Positions 8,800 through 17,469 of a DNA stretch of 64,000 nt are shown one piece after another. A program made the translations under genes and the position numbers. The stretch comes from a bacterium. Lineage in GTDB: Bacteria > Joyebacterota > Joyebacteria > Joyebacterales > Joyebacteraceae. The notes beneath the pieces were generated by a model. The model saw only the letters and a program-made list of their open reading frames with translations, was not told the DNA's origin and made no database searches. The stretch lies in contig JALGZK010000007.1 in assembly GCA_025774935.1 (NCBI GenBank), forward strand, positions 38,395 to 102,394. Direction: 5' to 3'. Position 1 is the first letter of the stretch. Every line of letters starts with the position of its first letter.

Positions 8800-8843
8800 C
8801 GGGTCCCGATCGAGCGCGCCCGGCCGAGGCAAGGGGGAGAGAC

Positions 8844-11063
8844 ATGAGCACGAAGCGAATCCGCGCCGGCGTCGCGATCGCCGTCGCGTGCGCGTTGCTG
8901 GTGAGCGTCGGGGTCGGTGGCGCGATGGCCCAGGAGCCGAACCCGCTCAAGAACGCGTACTTCGGCGACCTTCACGTGCATACGAGCTGGTCGCCCGACG
9001 CGTTCACGGCAGGCGTTCGGGTCACGCCCGACGACGCTTACATCTACGCGAAGGGCGGAGAGATCGACCACACGAGCGGCGTGAAGGTGAAGCTCCTTTC
9101 GGGGCCGCTCGACTTCTACGCCGTCACAGATCACTCAGAGTACATGGGCGTCCTGCCGGGTATGCTCGACCCGAACAACCCGCTCTCGGAGCATCCGCTG
9201 GCGGTGGACATCCTGGGCGACGATCCGACCGCACAGCAGCAGGCGCTCTTCCAGGTCGTGGCGAGCATCACCGGTGAGATTCCGCCGATTGAGGAATTCG
9301 CCGACGAGGACGTCTCCAGAACCATGTGGCAGGAGATCCAGGACATCGCCGACGAGCACTACGAGCCCGGCGACTTCACGACGTTCATCGCCTACGAGTG
9401 GACCTCGAACGGGCCCGACGGCTGGCAGAATCTCCACCGGAACATCATCTTCCGCGACAGGGACGTCCCGGACCTGCCGTACTCGTCGATGGCGTCCGAG
9501 AAGCCGGAGGATCTCTGGAACTGGATGGACGCGCAGCGCACCGAAGGCGCGACGCTTCTCGCGATCCCTCACAACTCGAACCTCTCCGACGGTCTCATGT
9601 TCCCGCTCGTCGACTCGTACGGGAAGCCGATCGACCGCGCGTACGCCGAGCAGCGCATGAGGAACGAGCCGATCGTCGAGATGACGCAGATCAAGGGCAC
9701 CTCCGAGACGCATCCTCTGCTCTCCGACACCGACGAGTTCGCCGGGTTCGAGATCTCCGACTTCCTGCTCAAGATGTCCGACATCGGAGCGACGGGGCCG
9801 GCGAAGGGAAGCTACGTGCGGGACGCGTACAAGTCAGGACTCGTCTTCGAGGAAGCGACCGGCGCTAACCCGTACAAGTTCGGCATGATGGGCTCCTCCG
9901 ACACGCACAACGCAGGTGCGCCCGTCGAGGAGTTCAACTACTTCGGGAAGATCGGCCGGGAGGACGGCACCCCCGAGGCGCGCATCCTCGAGGACGACGC
10001 GCTCGCGCCATTGAGAAGGAGCTGGGGCGCGTCCGGCCTGGCAGCCGTCTGGGCAGAGGAGAACACGCGCGAGGCGATCTACGACGCGCTCGCTCGGAAG
10101 GAGTGCTTCGCGACCTCCGGACCGCGGATGCAGGTCAGGCTCTTCGGCGGCTGGGACTATACGTTCAAGGACGTGAACCACCCCGACTTCCTGTCGATCG
10201 GCTACGACAAGGGCGTCACGATGGGCGGCGACCTGCCCCTGACCGATGCGCTTGAGCGGGGTCCCGCCTTCCTCCTGTGGGCCGTGAAGGACCCGAACGG
10301 GGCGAACCTCGACCGGATCCAGATCGTCAAGGGCTGGACATACCGGGGTCAGACGTTCGAGATGGTCCACGACGCCGCGGTCTCCGACGGCCGCGTCGTG
10401 AACCTGAACACCGGCCTCATGCCCGAGGTTGGAAGCACGGTGAACCTGGCCGGCGCCTCCTACGACAACTCGATCGGCGACGCCGAGCTCAGGGGAATCT
10501 GGCGAGACGAGGGCTTCGACCCGACCGTCCGCTCGTTCTACTACGCGCGCGTACTGCAGATCCCGACGCCGAGGTACACGACCTACGACGCCATGCGGCT
10601 CGGTGTAGCCCCGCCCGAACCCTCGACGATTCAGGAGCGAGCGTGGTCGTCTCCGATCTGGTACACGCCGAGCGCCGAGGACGAGGCGAGCGGGAAGGAA
10701 GGGGCGGTCACCGTCGCGAGCGTCGAGGCGGAGGGCGGGAGAGCTCTGACGACCGAGGAGCTCAAGGACCTCCTCGTCGGGAAGCTCGTCACCATCAGGA
10801 ACAACGTGACGGGTCAGGTCACGGGCTCCCTCTTCACGCTGGACGGGATCCGCTGGAGGGGAGAGGACGCGGGGTTCGCCGCCATGCACGGCGGTTCGGA
10901 CATTTCGGGCAACCCCTACGAGATCAAGGAGGGGAGGCTCTTCACCACGTTCGACGATGGGAGCGAGTTCTCTGCGAAGGTCTACAAGCTCGGGTCCAGG
11001 TTCCTGGGCGCGAAGAGCGACGAAGCCGGGTATGTGAACTACGAGATCACAGGCATGCGCTAG
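8844..11063 (+). CDS. DUF3604 secreted PHP-fold (metal-dependent hydrolase-like) protein
   Basis: 739 residues from the ATG at 8844, preceded by AGGGGGAG. Signal peptide 1-30 (ending AMAQ). PHP-type metal ligands are visible: FGDLHVHTSWS (Asp42, His44, His46), AVTDHSEYMG, IPHNSN, and GMMGSSDTHNAGA. These match DUF3604, a family of predicted periplasmic metallohydrolases whose substrate is undetermined. A C-terminal stretch (about residues 625-735) is unusual for the family core: it repeats short beta units such as LVGKLVTIRNNVTGQVTGSLF and YEIKEGRLFTTFDDGSEF, and may be a small separate domain. It is the third gene of the PpiC-HupE-like-DUF3604 cassette and is followed by a terminator at 11097-11120. 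Confidence 0.8.
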   Translation: MSTKRIRAGVAIAVACALLVSVGVGGAMAQEPNPLKNAYFGDLHVHTSWSPDAFTAGVRVTPDDAYIYAKGGEIDHTSGVKVKLLSGPLDFYAVTDHSEYMGVLPGMLDPNNPLSEHPLAVDILGDDPTAQQQALFQVVASITGEIPPIEEFADEDVSRTMWQEIQDIADEHYEPGDFTTFIAYEWTSNGPDGWQNLHRNIIFRDRDVPDLPYSSMASEKPEDLWNWMDAQRTEGATLLAIPHNSNLSDGLMFPLVDSYGKPIDRAYAEQRMRNEPIVEMTQIKGTSETHPLLSDTDEFAGFEISDFLLKMSDIGATGPAKGSYVRDAYKSGLVFEEATGANPYKFGMMGSSDTHNAGAPVEEFNYFGKIGREDGTPEARILEDDALAPLRRSWGASGLAAVWAEENTREAIYDALARKECFATSGPRMQVRLFGGWDYTFKDVNHPDFLSIGYDKGVTMGGDLPLTDALERGPAFLLWAVKDPNGANLDRIQIVKGWTYRGQTFEMVHDAAVSDGRVVNLNTGLMPEVGSTVNLAGASYDNSIGDAELRGIWRDEGFDPTVRSFYYARVLQIPTPRYTTYDAMRLGVAPPEPSTIQERAWSSPIWYTPSAEDEASGKEGAVTVASVEAEGGRALTTEELKDLLVGKLVTIRNNVTGQVTGSLFTLDGIRWRGEDAGFAAMHGGSDISGNPYEIKEGRLFTTFDDGSEFSAKVYKLGSRFLGAKSDEAGYVNYEITGMR

Positions 11064-11096
11064 AGCTGGCTCCACCGAAGCTCACACACGTTAGGA

Positions 11097-11120
11097 GGCT
11101 CCCGCGACACCGCGGGAGTC
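11097..11120 (+). terminator. rho-independent terminator
   Basis: CTCCCGCG (11099-11106), ACAC loop, CGCGGGAG (11111-11118), flanked by a further G-C and G-T pair and followed by TTCTTCTT. It ends the three-gene cassette. Confidence 0.75.
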
Positions 11121-11324
11121 TTCTTCTTGACCCCCGCTGCCCGCCTCTGGCGGGGCATCCTCCCGCCGACGGGACGTTCAACCGAACCCTCCCGCGACCT
11201 GTCCAAGAGGGGTGAAGACGAGCGCGGCTGGACATGCCCCCCATATTCAGGCGCTCTTGGGCCCCGCCTCCGGCAGGGTGCGGGTCCCGTATGTTCATGG
11301 GCCATCTAGCGCGGGAGGAGCCCT

Positions 11325-13439
11325 GTGAGAACGATGCTCATCCTCGCGGTGGCAGTCGTTCTGGCGATCGCCCTGCCTGTCACGGCGAGCGAGATCCACG
11401 ACGCGGCCGCCGAAGGAGATGATGCGCGAGTGAAGGAACTCCTGAAGGAGAATCCGGAGCTCGCGCTCGAGAAGGACGTAAGGAACGAGACGGTCCTCCA
11501 CATCGCGGCCCGTGAGGGCCATCTCGAAGTGGTCAAGGCCGCGCTCAAGGCGGGAGCCCCCATCGACATCGGCGACAACGAGGGGAGCACGCCGCTCGAT
11601 GTCGCGGCGATCTTCGGACACATGGAGCTCGCCGAGTACCTCGTCAAGAAGGGCGCCGCCATCGACCACGCCGACGTCAACGGCCTCACGCCCCTGCATT
11701 TCGCCGCCTACAACGAGCAGCCCGAGATCACCGCGTTCCTGATCGAACGCGGCGCCGACGTCAGCGCCTTGACGGCTGGCAGCAGCACCCCGCTCCACGG
11801 CGCCGCCTACAACGGCGACGTCGCTACCATGACGGTCCTCCTCGAGAACGGCGCCGATCCGAACGCAAGAAACAGCGCCGGCTACACGCCGATCCTGAGC
11901 GGAGCCGCTGTGAACGGCGGACTCGACGCGATCGAGCTTCTCGTCGCTCACGGAGCGGACATCTACGACCGCGTACACGAGGGCTCGAGCGCGCTCATGT
12001 TCGCGGCCGCCGCCGGAAAGCCCGATCTCGTCCGCTACTTCCTCGAGGCGGGCGTGCCTCCGGACGCGCGGAACAACCACGAGTGGATGGCGATCCATAC
12101 CGCCGCCGAGGGCGGCAACGTCGAGATCATCGACATCCTCGTCGAGAACGGGGCCGACGTGAACGCAGGCTGCGGGTTCGGAAGGACTGCCGTCACCTGG
12201 GCAGTGCTCCGCAGTCACCAGGAAGCGACGGCGCGGCTTCTCGAGCTCGGCGCCGATCCCGACCCTGTGGACGACTGGGGCGGCACGCCGCTCGCGCGCG
12301 CGTTCCTGAACGGTGACATCGAGATCGCGCGACTCCTGATCAGCGCCGGCGCCGATGTCAACAGGCCGGCGGGTGACTGGGAGCGCTCGATCCTGCACAC
12401 CGCCGCCGTCAGCGGCCGGACCGACCTCATCGCGCTGGCCGTCGAGTTCTCCGCCGACGTGAACGCTGTCGATGCCTACGGAATGACTCCGATCGAGTAC
12501 GCGGCACGCTACGGGCACAAGGACGCGGCGGACGCGCTCATCGCGGCGGGCGCTCGGGCCGAAGGCCTTGAGGAGAACTACGGTCGCCCCGAGCTCCTCG
12601 ACCAGCGTGTCGCGGACGGCGAGGCGGTGATGTGGTATCTTGGTCACTGCGGGTTCGCCGTCAAGACGAGAGACCACTTCATGGTCTTCGACTACTGGAA
12701 GGACGACGACGCACCAGCGTCCGCCTCGCTCTCGAACGGCCACATCGTGGCGTCTGAACTCGACGGCCAGAACGTTGTCGTCTTCGTCACCCACGGCCAC
12801 GGCGACCACTTCGATCCTCGGATCTTCGATTGGGCCGACTCCGTCGGGAAGATCGAGTACGTCTACGGGTTCCGTCCCGAGCTCACGGAGCCGTACCGCA
12901 CGGACGGATACGAGGGTCCGGAGTATCAGTTCATTGGTCCCCGTGAGCAGGCCACGTTCGGCGACGTCGAGGTAAGGACGATCGAGGCGAACGACGGCGG
13001 CGTCGGGTTCCTGGTCTCGGTCGACGGCATCGTCCTCTATCACGCCGGCGACCACGCCGGGTGGGCCGAGGGCGAGCGCGACGGGTATTTCGCCGAGATC
13101 GACTACCTCGACCCGTTCGTGGACGAGCTCGACCTGGCGTTCGTGAACGTCACGGGCTGTCACGCGCACGACCCCGATCGGCTCCGCGAGGGCAACCTCT
13201 ACACGATGGAGAAGCTCAAGCCAGCGGTGGTCGTCCCGACGCACGCGTTCAATCGGGAGTACGCCTACGCCGACGCGGCGGTGGAGTTCGCGGAGGCCGG
13301 CTGCACCACGCCGTGCTGTCTCCCGGTGAACTGCGGCGACAGCTTCGTCTACTCGAGCGGCAGGGTCGCGATCCTCGCCCCCGCCATCCCGGCAGGAAGC
13401 GCGATGGCGAACGCGACGGTTCCTACCTGCGCGCCCTGA
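11325..13439 (+). CDS. secreted ankyrin-repeat protein fused to a metallo-beta-lactamase-fold domain
   Basis: 704 residues from a GTG with GGGAGGAG 5 nt upstream. A signal peptide (1-21, ending VTAS) directs export. Residues about 22-430 are roughly twelve ankyrin repeats (for example GSTPLDVAAIFGHMELAEYLVKKGA, split by the usual 33-residue period). Residues about 440-690 form a metallo-beta-lactamase fold with THGHGDHFD (His490, His492, Asp494, His495) and later YHAGDHAGW and TGCHAHD ligand-like motifs, closest in style to UlaG/RomA-type hydrolases. Six Cys cluster near the C-terminus (CTTPCCLPVNC). Periplasmic ankyrin proteins are known; this fusion to a hydrolase is unusual. Substrate unknown. 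Confidence 0.8.
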   Translation: MRTMLILAVAVVLAIALPVTASEIHDAAAEGDDARVKELLKENPELALEKDVRNETVLHIAAREGHLEVVKAALKAGAPIDIGDNEGSTPLDVAAIFGHMELAEYLVKKGAAIDHADVNGLTPLHFAAYNEQPEITAFLIERGADVSALTAGSSTPLHGAAYNGDVATMTVLLENGADPNARNSAGYTPILSGAAVNGGLDAIELLVAHGADIYDRVHEGSSALMFAAAAGKPDLVRYFLEAGVPPDARNNHEWMAIHTAAEGGNVEIIDILVENGADVNAGCGFGRTAVTWAVLRSHQEATARLLELGADPDPVDDWGGTPLARAFLNGDIEIARLLISAGADVNRPAGDWERSILHTAAVSGRTDLIALAVEFSADVNAVDAYGMTPIEYAARYGHKDAADALIAAGARAEGLEENYGRPELLDQRVADGEAVMWYLGHCGFAVKTRDHFMVFDYWKDDDAPASASLSNGHIVASELDGQNVVVFVTHGHGDHFDPRIFDWADSVGKIEYVYGFRPELTEPYRTDGYEGPEYQFIGPREQATFGDVEVRTIEANDGGVGFLVSVDGIVLYHAGDHAGWAEGERDGYFAEIDYLDPFVDELDLAFVNVTGCHAHDPDRLREGNLYTMEKLKPAVVVPTHAFNREYAYADAAVEFAEAGCTTPCCLPVNCGDSFVYSSGRVAILAPAIPAGSAMANATVPTCAP

Positions 13440-13469
13440 CGGGTGCCACGGTCCACGCTTGAGGCAATC

Positions 13470-13500
13470 TCGGGGTCCGGGCACATCGTCCGGACCCCGA
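13470..13500 (+). terminator. terminator-like hairpin
   Basis: Stem CGGGGTCCGG (13471-13480) with CCGGACCCCG (13490-13499), extended by a T-A pair at 13470/13500, loop 9 nt. No T-run follows. It lies 31 nt after the ankyrin gene stop. Confidence 0.5.
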
Positions 13501-13511
13501 CTCATCTGGCA

Positions 13512-13552
13512 CACAGACGACACTTGCGCTCGTCCGTCGTCTGTGGTATTCG
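13512..13552 (+). promoter_or_regulatory. 10-bp inverted repeat overlapping a possible promoter
   Basis: CACAGACGAC (13512-13521) and GTCGTCTGTG (13536-13545) form a perfect dyad. Inside it lies TTGCGC (13524-13529), then 17 nt, then TATTCG (13547-13552). The dyad therefore spans the -35 box and the spacer of a candidate promoter for the gene at 13616. It could be an operator or simply a hairpin. Confidence 0.4.
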
Positions 13553-13615
13553 GGAGTGTGTGATCTCGCCGGTTCGGACAGAAGCTGCTTCAGGCCCTTT
13601 GAAAGGGAGGAGCTC

Positions 13616-14539
13616 ATGAAGAGAGCGATCGTGCTCTTGTGCATTGCCCTCCTGGTGTCGTCGCCGGTGATGGCGATCGCCAGGCAGAGCCTCAGGGAGG
13701 CGGTTCCGGACCTCCCGGACGACCAGGAACCGCTCGTCGTCGCGGATGTGCTCATCGCGATCGACATCGACGCGAACCCAGGATTCGCCGATCTCACCTC
13801 GCGCTACGCGGACGCGTTCACTGCCGCGGGCGCGGCGTCCGTCGCGACCTGCGCCGTCGAGGCGACCGGCGGAACGATCAACTTCCCGCCGGACGTGACG
13901 TACGCGAACTATCCGGTGGTCGTCGTTCTCACGAGCGAGAACTGGTGGGAGATCCCGAGCAACATCGACCCTGCCGACGAGGTCGTCCTCATGAACTACC
14001 TCGACAGCGGCGGCAACCTCCTCCTGGTCGGTCAGGATTACATGTACGGCTCGCACGGGGACATGGACGGCGCCTCCAACCCCTGCTACGGGTTCCCGCT
14101 CAACTACCTCGGTCTTGATCTCGTCTTCCAGGACTTCGACGGGCCGACGCCGCCGATGCGGAAGGGCGAGCCCCACGACGGAGAGCGGTCCGAGGTGGCA
14201 ACGCTCTACGGCCGCGCCAATTGGATCCTCGTGGGCCTGGTGGTCATCATCGTCGCCAACACGGTCTTCATCAATAACCCGTTCTACACGGACCGCGGGG
14301 TGCCCGTGAGCAGGGGGGCCGGGATGGGTCTCGACTACGAGGGGGAATTCGCCTCGGCTGAGGGAGTTCTGACCTACTACGAGACGGACACGTTCCAGGC
14401 TGTCTGGTCTGGCGTCGAGATCTCCGCGGCCGGCGACGAGGACTTCAACGAGATCATCGCGCGACTCTACGAGTGGTTCGACGGCGAGACGCCCGTCCAG
14501 CGCCTCCACTGGGGAGCGATCAAGGCGCTGTATCGCTGA
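13616..14539 (+). CDS. secreted protein of unknown function with C-terminal WGxIKxxYR tail
   Basis: 307 residues from the ATG at 13616, preceded by AAGGGAGGAGCTC. Signal peptide 1-23 (ending AIARQ). The first half resembles a Rossmann-like or glutamine-amidotransferase-like alpha/beta unit (VVADVLIAIDIDANPGF, YPVVVVLTSENWWEI, VVLMNYLDSGGNLLLVGQDY), as in secreted proteins that handle surface repeats. An internal hydrophobic stretch near residue 205 (WILVGLVVIIVANTVFI) would be an odd mid-protein membrane segment. The C-terminus, TPVQRLHWGAIKALYR, closely resembles that of the product of 16230-17042, suggesting a shared sorting or processing tail. No catalytic function can be assigned. Confidence 0.65.
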   Translation: MKRAIVLLCIALLVSSPVMAIARQSLREAVPDLPDDQEPLVVADVLIAIDIDANPGFADLTSRYADAFTAAGAASVATCAVEATGGTINFPPDVTYANYPVVVVLTSENWWEIPSNIDPADEVVLMNYLDSGGNLLLVGQDYMYGSHGDMDGASNPCYGFPLNYLGLDLVFQDFDGPTPPMRKGEPHDGERSEVATLYGRANWILVGLVVIIVANTVFINNPFYTDRGVPVSRGAGMGLDYEGEFASAEGVLTYYETDTFQAVWSGVEISAAGDEDFNEIIARLYEWFDGETPVQRLHWGAIKALYR

Positions 14540-14568
14540 GCGAGTTCTGAAGTCGCGGCACTCGAGAG

Positions 14569-14591
14569 AGCGGGGAGCACTGCTCCCCGCT
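14569..14591 (+). terminator. rho-independent terminator
   Basis: GCGGGGAGCA (14570-14579), a single C, TGCTCCCCGC (14581-14590), plus a closing A-T pair, followed by TCTCTTT. Confidence 0.75.
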
Positions 14592-14642
14592 TCTCTTTGC
14601 GCTCCCAGCACAGATCAGGAGCGACCGCGCCCGAGTCGGTGG

Positions 14643-14671
14643 TTGACTCGGTTGGGGCCGGCGTGTATCGT
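14643..14671 (+). promoter_or_regulatory. sigma-70-type promoter for the NfeD-SPFH operon
   Basis: TTGACT at 14643-14648, a 17-nt spacer and TATCGT at 14666-14671, 80 nt upstream of the ATG at 14751. Confidence 0.65.
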
Positions 14672-14750
14672 CTCGGCCAGTTCCCCCGGGGCTCCAACGC
14701 CTGACGAATAACGCCGCCGCACAGGTGTATCATCTACGGGAGGTGATACC

Positions 14751-15200
14751 ATGCTCGAGAACTACTGGTGGATCTGGTTCGCGCTCGCCGCGATCTTCAT
14801 CATTGTAGAGATCTTCACGGCGGGCTTCTTCATTCTGTGGTTCGGTGTGGGCGCAGCAGTCGCAGGAGTTCTCGCGCTACTCGGGCTCGACCCGGTCTGG
14901 CAGTGGGGAGCGTTCGTGGTCGTCTCGGCGGCGCTCTTCGCGGGGTCGAGGCGGTTCGCGGAACGGTTCTCGAAGAAGCAGCCCCCCGGAATCGGCGCCG
15001 ACCGGCTCATAGGCAAGCGGGGCGTCGTGCTCGAGGCGATCGACGACGTCGGGAACACCGGACGCGTCAGGATCGACAAGGAAGAGTGGCGAGCCGATGC
15101 CCATGAAGCCGAGGCGGTGCCTGAGGGTGCGCGTGTCGAAGTGGTCAGGCTCGAGGGCACGCACGTCGTCGTGAGACAGCTCAAGGAGGAGCAATCATGA
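14751..15200 (+). CDS. NfeD family membrane protein
   Basis: 149 residues from an ATG preceded by GGGAGGTGATACC. Two or three membrane segments at about residues 5-65 ([29 protein letters not shown] is the first block) are followed by a short OB-fold domain at about 85-145 ([26 protein letters not shown]). This is the short NfeD type without the ClpP-like protease domain. NfeD proteins pair with SPFH proteins in membrane-domain quality control; here the SPFH gene overlaps the stop codon by ATGA, which supports the pairing. Confidence 0.9.
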   Translation: MLENYWWIWFALAAIFIIVEIFTAGFFILWFGVGAAVAGVLALLGLDPVWQWGAFVVVSAALFAGSRRFAERFSKKQPPGIGADRLIGKRGVVLEAIDDVGNTGRVRIDKEEWRADAHEAEAVPEGARVEVVRLEGTHVVVRQLKEEQS

Positions 15201-16114
15201 TAGGGCTCTACGCTGCAGTCGTCGTCCTCGTGCTCATCATCGCGGCCAGAGGCCTCAAGATCGTGAGGCCCTGGCAGAAGGCCCTCATCGAGCGGCTGGG
15301 ACGGTACCAGCGGACCGCGGACAGCGGCCTCTCGATCATCATCCCGTTCATGGAGAAGATGATCAAGGTCGACATGCGGGAGCAGGTCGTTGACGTTCCG
15401 CCGCAGGGCGTGATCACGAAGGACAACGTGGTCGTCGAGGTCGACGCGGTCGTGTACTACGAGGTGACCGATCCCGTGAAGGTCACCTACAACGTGGCGA
15501 GTTTCTACCTCGCAGCCACGAAGCTCGCTCAGACAAACCTCAGGAATCTGATTGGCGACCTGGCGCTCGACGAGTCGCTCACCTCGCGCGAGATGATCAA
15601 CACGAAGCTCAGAGACGTGCTTGACGACGCGACCGACAAGTGGGGAACGAAGGTGACCCGCGTCGAGCTTCAGAGGATCGAACCGCCGCAGGAAGTGATT
15701 GACGCGATGCACCGTCAGATGAAGGCGGAGCGCGACCGTCGCGCGATGATCCTCGAGGCCGAAGGCCACAAGCAGTCGGCGATCCTGAAGGCCGAGGGCG
15801 AGGCCGAGGCGATCAAGAAGGTCGCGGACGCCGACAAGTACCAGAAGCTCACGGTCGCGAAGGGCGAGGGCGAAGCGATCCAGACGGTCTACAACGCGAT
15901 CCACGACGGGCGTCCTACGAACGACCTCATCGCGATCAAGTACCTCGAGGCTCTCCAGGCGATCGCCGACGGGAAGGCGACGAAGATCTTCCTGCCGCTC
16001 GAGACCTCGGGCGTGCTCGGGAGCATCGGTGGTATCGCCGAGCTTCTGAAGGAGAAGGTGGCGCCCCAGCGGTCCGAGCCGCCGACGCGTGGGCAGGGAA
16101 CTCCGCAGCCGTAG
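15197..16114 (+). CDS. SPFH / band 7 (stomatin-QmcA type) membrane scaffold protein
   Basis: 305 residues, start overlapping the NfeD stop. A single N-terminal membrane segment (1-18, [17 protein letters not shown]) is followed by the band-7 domain (about 20-185: [54 protein letters not shown]) and an Ala/Glu-rich coiled coil (about 185-235, [19 protein letters not shown]). This is the stomatin/QmcA arrangement; such proteins form large oligomeric cages in the inner membrane and work with NfeD or FtsH. A strong hairpin at 16149-16180 ends the operon. Confidence 0.93.
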   Translation: MIGLYAAVVVLVLIIAARGLKIVRPWQKALIERLGRYQRTADSGLSIIIPFMEKMIKVDMREQVVDVPPQGVITKDNVVVEVDAVVYYEVTDPVKVTYNVASFYLAATKLAQTNLRNLIGDLALDESLTSREMINTKLRDVLDDATDKWGTKVTRVELQRIEPPQEVIDAMHRQMKAERDRRAMILEAEGHKQSAILKAEGEAEAIKKVADADKYQKLTVAKGEGEAIQTVYNAIHDGRPTNDLIAIKYLEALQAIADGKATKIFLPLETSGVLGSIGGIAELLKEKVAPQRSEPPTRGQGTPQP

Positions 16115-16148
16115 TCGGCGGGCGCGAACATACGCAGCACACAAGAGA

Positions 16149-16180
16149 ACGCCCACCGATCCTCTCGGGTCGGTGGGCGT
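16149..16180. terminator. bidirectional terminator hairpin
   Basis: ACGCCCACCGA (16149-16159), 10-nt loop, TCGGTGGGCGT (16170-16180), an 11-bp perfect stem between convergent genes ending at 16114 (+) and 16230 (-). Confidence 0.7.
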
Positions 16181-16229
16181 CTTCGAGTGGTGCCAATTGT
16201 GCATGTGGAGCGCTACCGGCAGAGCGCCG

Positions 16230-17042
16230 CTATCGATAGATCCCCTTGATCGTACCCCAGCTCTCTGTTTCGACCGGCGTGACTCCAGCGATCTCCTCGT
16301 TCTCCGTGAGCCAGCAGGTCCAGGGGCCGCGCTCGCCCTCGCGGATGGCGAACTCCACCCAGGCGAGCCGCGGCGCGAAGAGGTCGTTCGCGGACACGAT
16401 CTGAAGAGGGTCCATGCTCATTATGTAGTTCGCGTCGTCGTGGAAGTCGAGGAGGACATTCACGGGGGGGCCGGGCTCAAGGACCCAAGTGTTCGGTCCC
16501 GTGGGCGTCCCGAAGAGGTCGAACGACGGGAAGCTGAGCATGAAATCGACGACGTGGCCTGTGAGTGGCGGCGGCACGTTGTCCCACTGGATCATGATCT
16601 GCCCGGTGGCTCCCGCCGGGGACGCGCTGTCGATGACGGTGCCGTCCTCGTAGACGAATGTCATGGCGTCAACGGACGAGCTTTCCGCGAACACGAACAG
16701 GTTCACGCCCCCCGGAAAGATCTCAGGAGGCTCAGCGGTCACGGCGTGCCATCCGGCGGCAGTCATGTGGGGCCCACTGCCCCCTCCGCCACCGGCACCC
16801 TTGATGCACTTGCAGTCTCTCCACGGGACGATCCCGCCGCCCGTTACCTCTTTGCAGGTCCCTATCCCACCGCCAGGGGGAGTGCACGACGTCCCTGGCT
16901 GACTGCACGTGACGGTGGTTCCGGTGTTATGAACGTGAACGCAGCCGGTCAGGTGGCGGGAGCATCCCCCGTCGTGACCGAGTGCGCTGCCCGCGGCGAG
17001 CGCTAGGCTCATGACGGCCAAAGCGACAACGATCCATCTCAT
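16230..17042 (-). CDS. secreted Cys/Gly-rich protein with C-terminal WGxIKxxYR tail
   Basis: 270 residues. The ATG at 17042 is chosen because GGGAGGTGA lies just upstream. Signal peptide 1-21 (ending SALG). Residues 22-90 hold eight Cys in a low-complexity Gly-rich stretch (GGCSRHLTGC, TCSQPGTSCTPPGGG, DCKCIKGAGGGGGSG), likely disulphide-bonded after export. A beta-rich body follows (VNLFVFAESSSVDAMTFVYEDGT), resembling an Ig-like extracellular domain. The C-terminus TPVETESWGTIKGIYR parallels that of the 13616-14539 product. The role is unknown; a cell-surface or secreted structural protein is likely. Confidence 0.6.
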   Translation of the reverse strand: MRWIVVALAVMSLALAAGSALGHDGGCSRHLTGCVHVHNTGTTVTCSQPGTSCTPPGGGIGTCKEVTGGGIVPWRDCKCIKGAGGGGGSGPHMTAAGWHAVTAEPPEIFPGGVNLFVFAESSSVDAMTFVYEDGTVIDSASPAGATGQIMIQWDNVPPPLTGHVVDFMLSFPSFDLFGTPTGPNTWVLEPGPPVNVLLDFHDDANYIMSMDPLQIVSANDLFAPRLAWVEFAIREGERGPWTCWLTENEEIAGVTPVETESWGTIKGIYR

Positions 17043-17469
17043 CTCGTCACCTCCCTTTCGTGAGGAAGACGGTCTCTCGAACACAGGGGCAGCGGGCCCC
17101 CGCGCGGTGCACTCCGCAACTCGCGCGGGTGTGCGCGTGTCACGGCGGCGGGTGTTCCCGTCACCCCCTACGGGCGCGGCGTCGTGCGCCGCGGCGCATC
17201 ACCTGCGTCGTTCCCTTGGCGAGTGGGGTCTTGTCCGTCCGGCTCAGGGTCCCTTCGTGGCGGGACACGGAACTGCCGGATTCGGCGATCAGTACATTCT
17301 GATGCGGGCTCATCCAAACCGATGCTGCAGGTGAACGGCCACGCAAGCCAGACGTGAGTGAACCTGCTCAGTTATGCAGTTTCGGGTTCTGTCCGCGGCA
17401 CCGGCACCGTGCTACAATCGTCACCGGTCACCGGTGAGGACTGCCACGTCCTCCGGGAGGTTCGATTCG
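17043..17469. other. 427-nt divergent intergenic region with a 17-nt palindrome
   Basis: No gene is seen. A TACAAT -10-like box (17413-17418, + strand) faces the DUF4126 gene, though no good -35 precedes it. Immediately after it lies the perfect palindrome TCACCGGT-C-ACCGGTGA (17421-17437), placed like an operator at the transcription start. For the leftward gene only a weak TTGGAT-N17-TACTGA is seen on the minus strand around 17290-17320. The rest contains GC-rich short palindromes. Confidence 0.4.

Noticed and set aside
11295-13523. A 742-codon open frame on the minus strand opposite the ankyrin-MBL gene
   Set aside because: Its translation is Arg/Val/Asp-rich low-complexity without domains, whereas the plus strand encodes clear ankyrin and hydrolase motifs with signal peptide and ribosome site. 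It is a GC-bias shadow.
13505-13529. A sigma-54 promoter at TGGCAC near 13507
   Set aside because: The following TTGC lies 11 nt after TGGCAC instead of 5, so the -24/-12 register is wrong.
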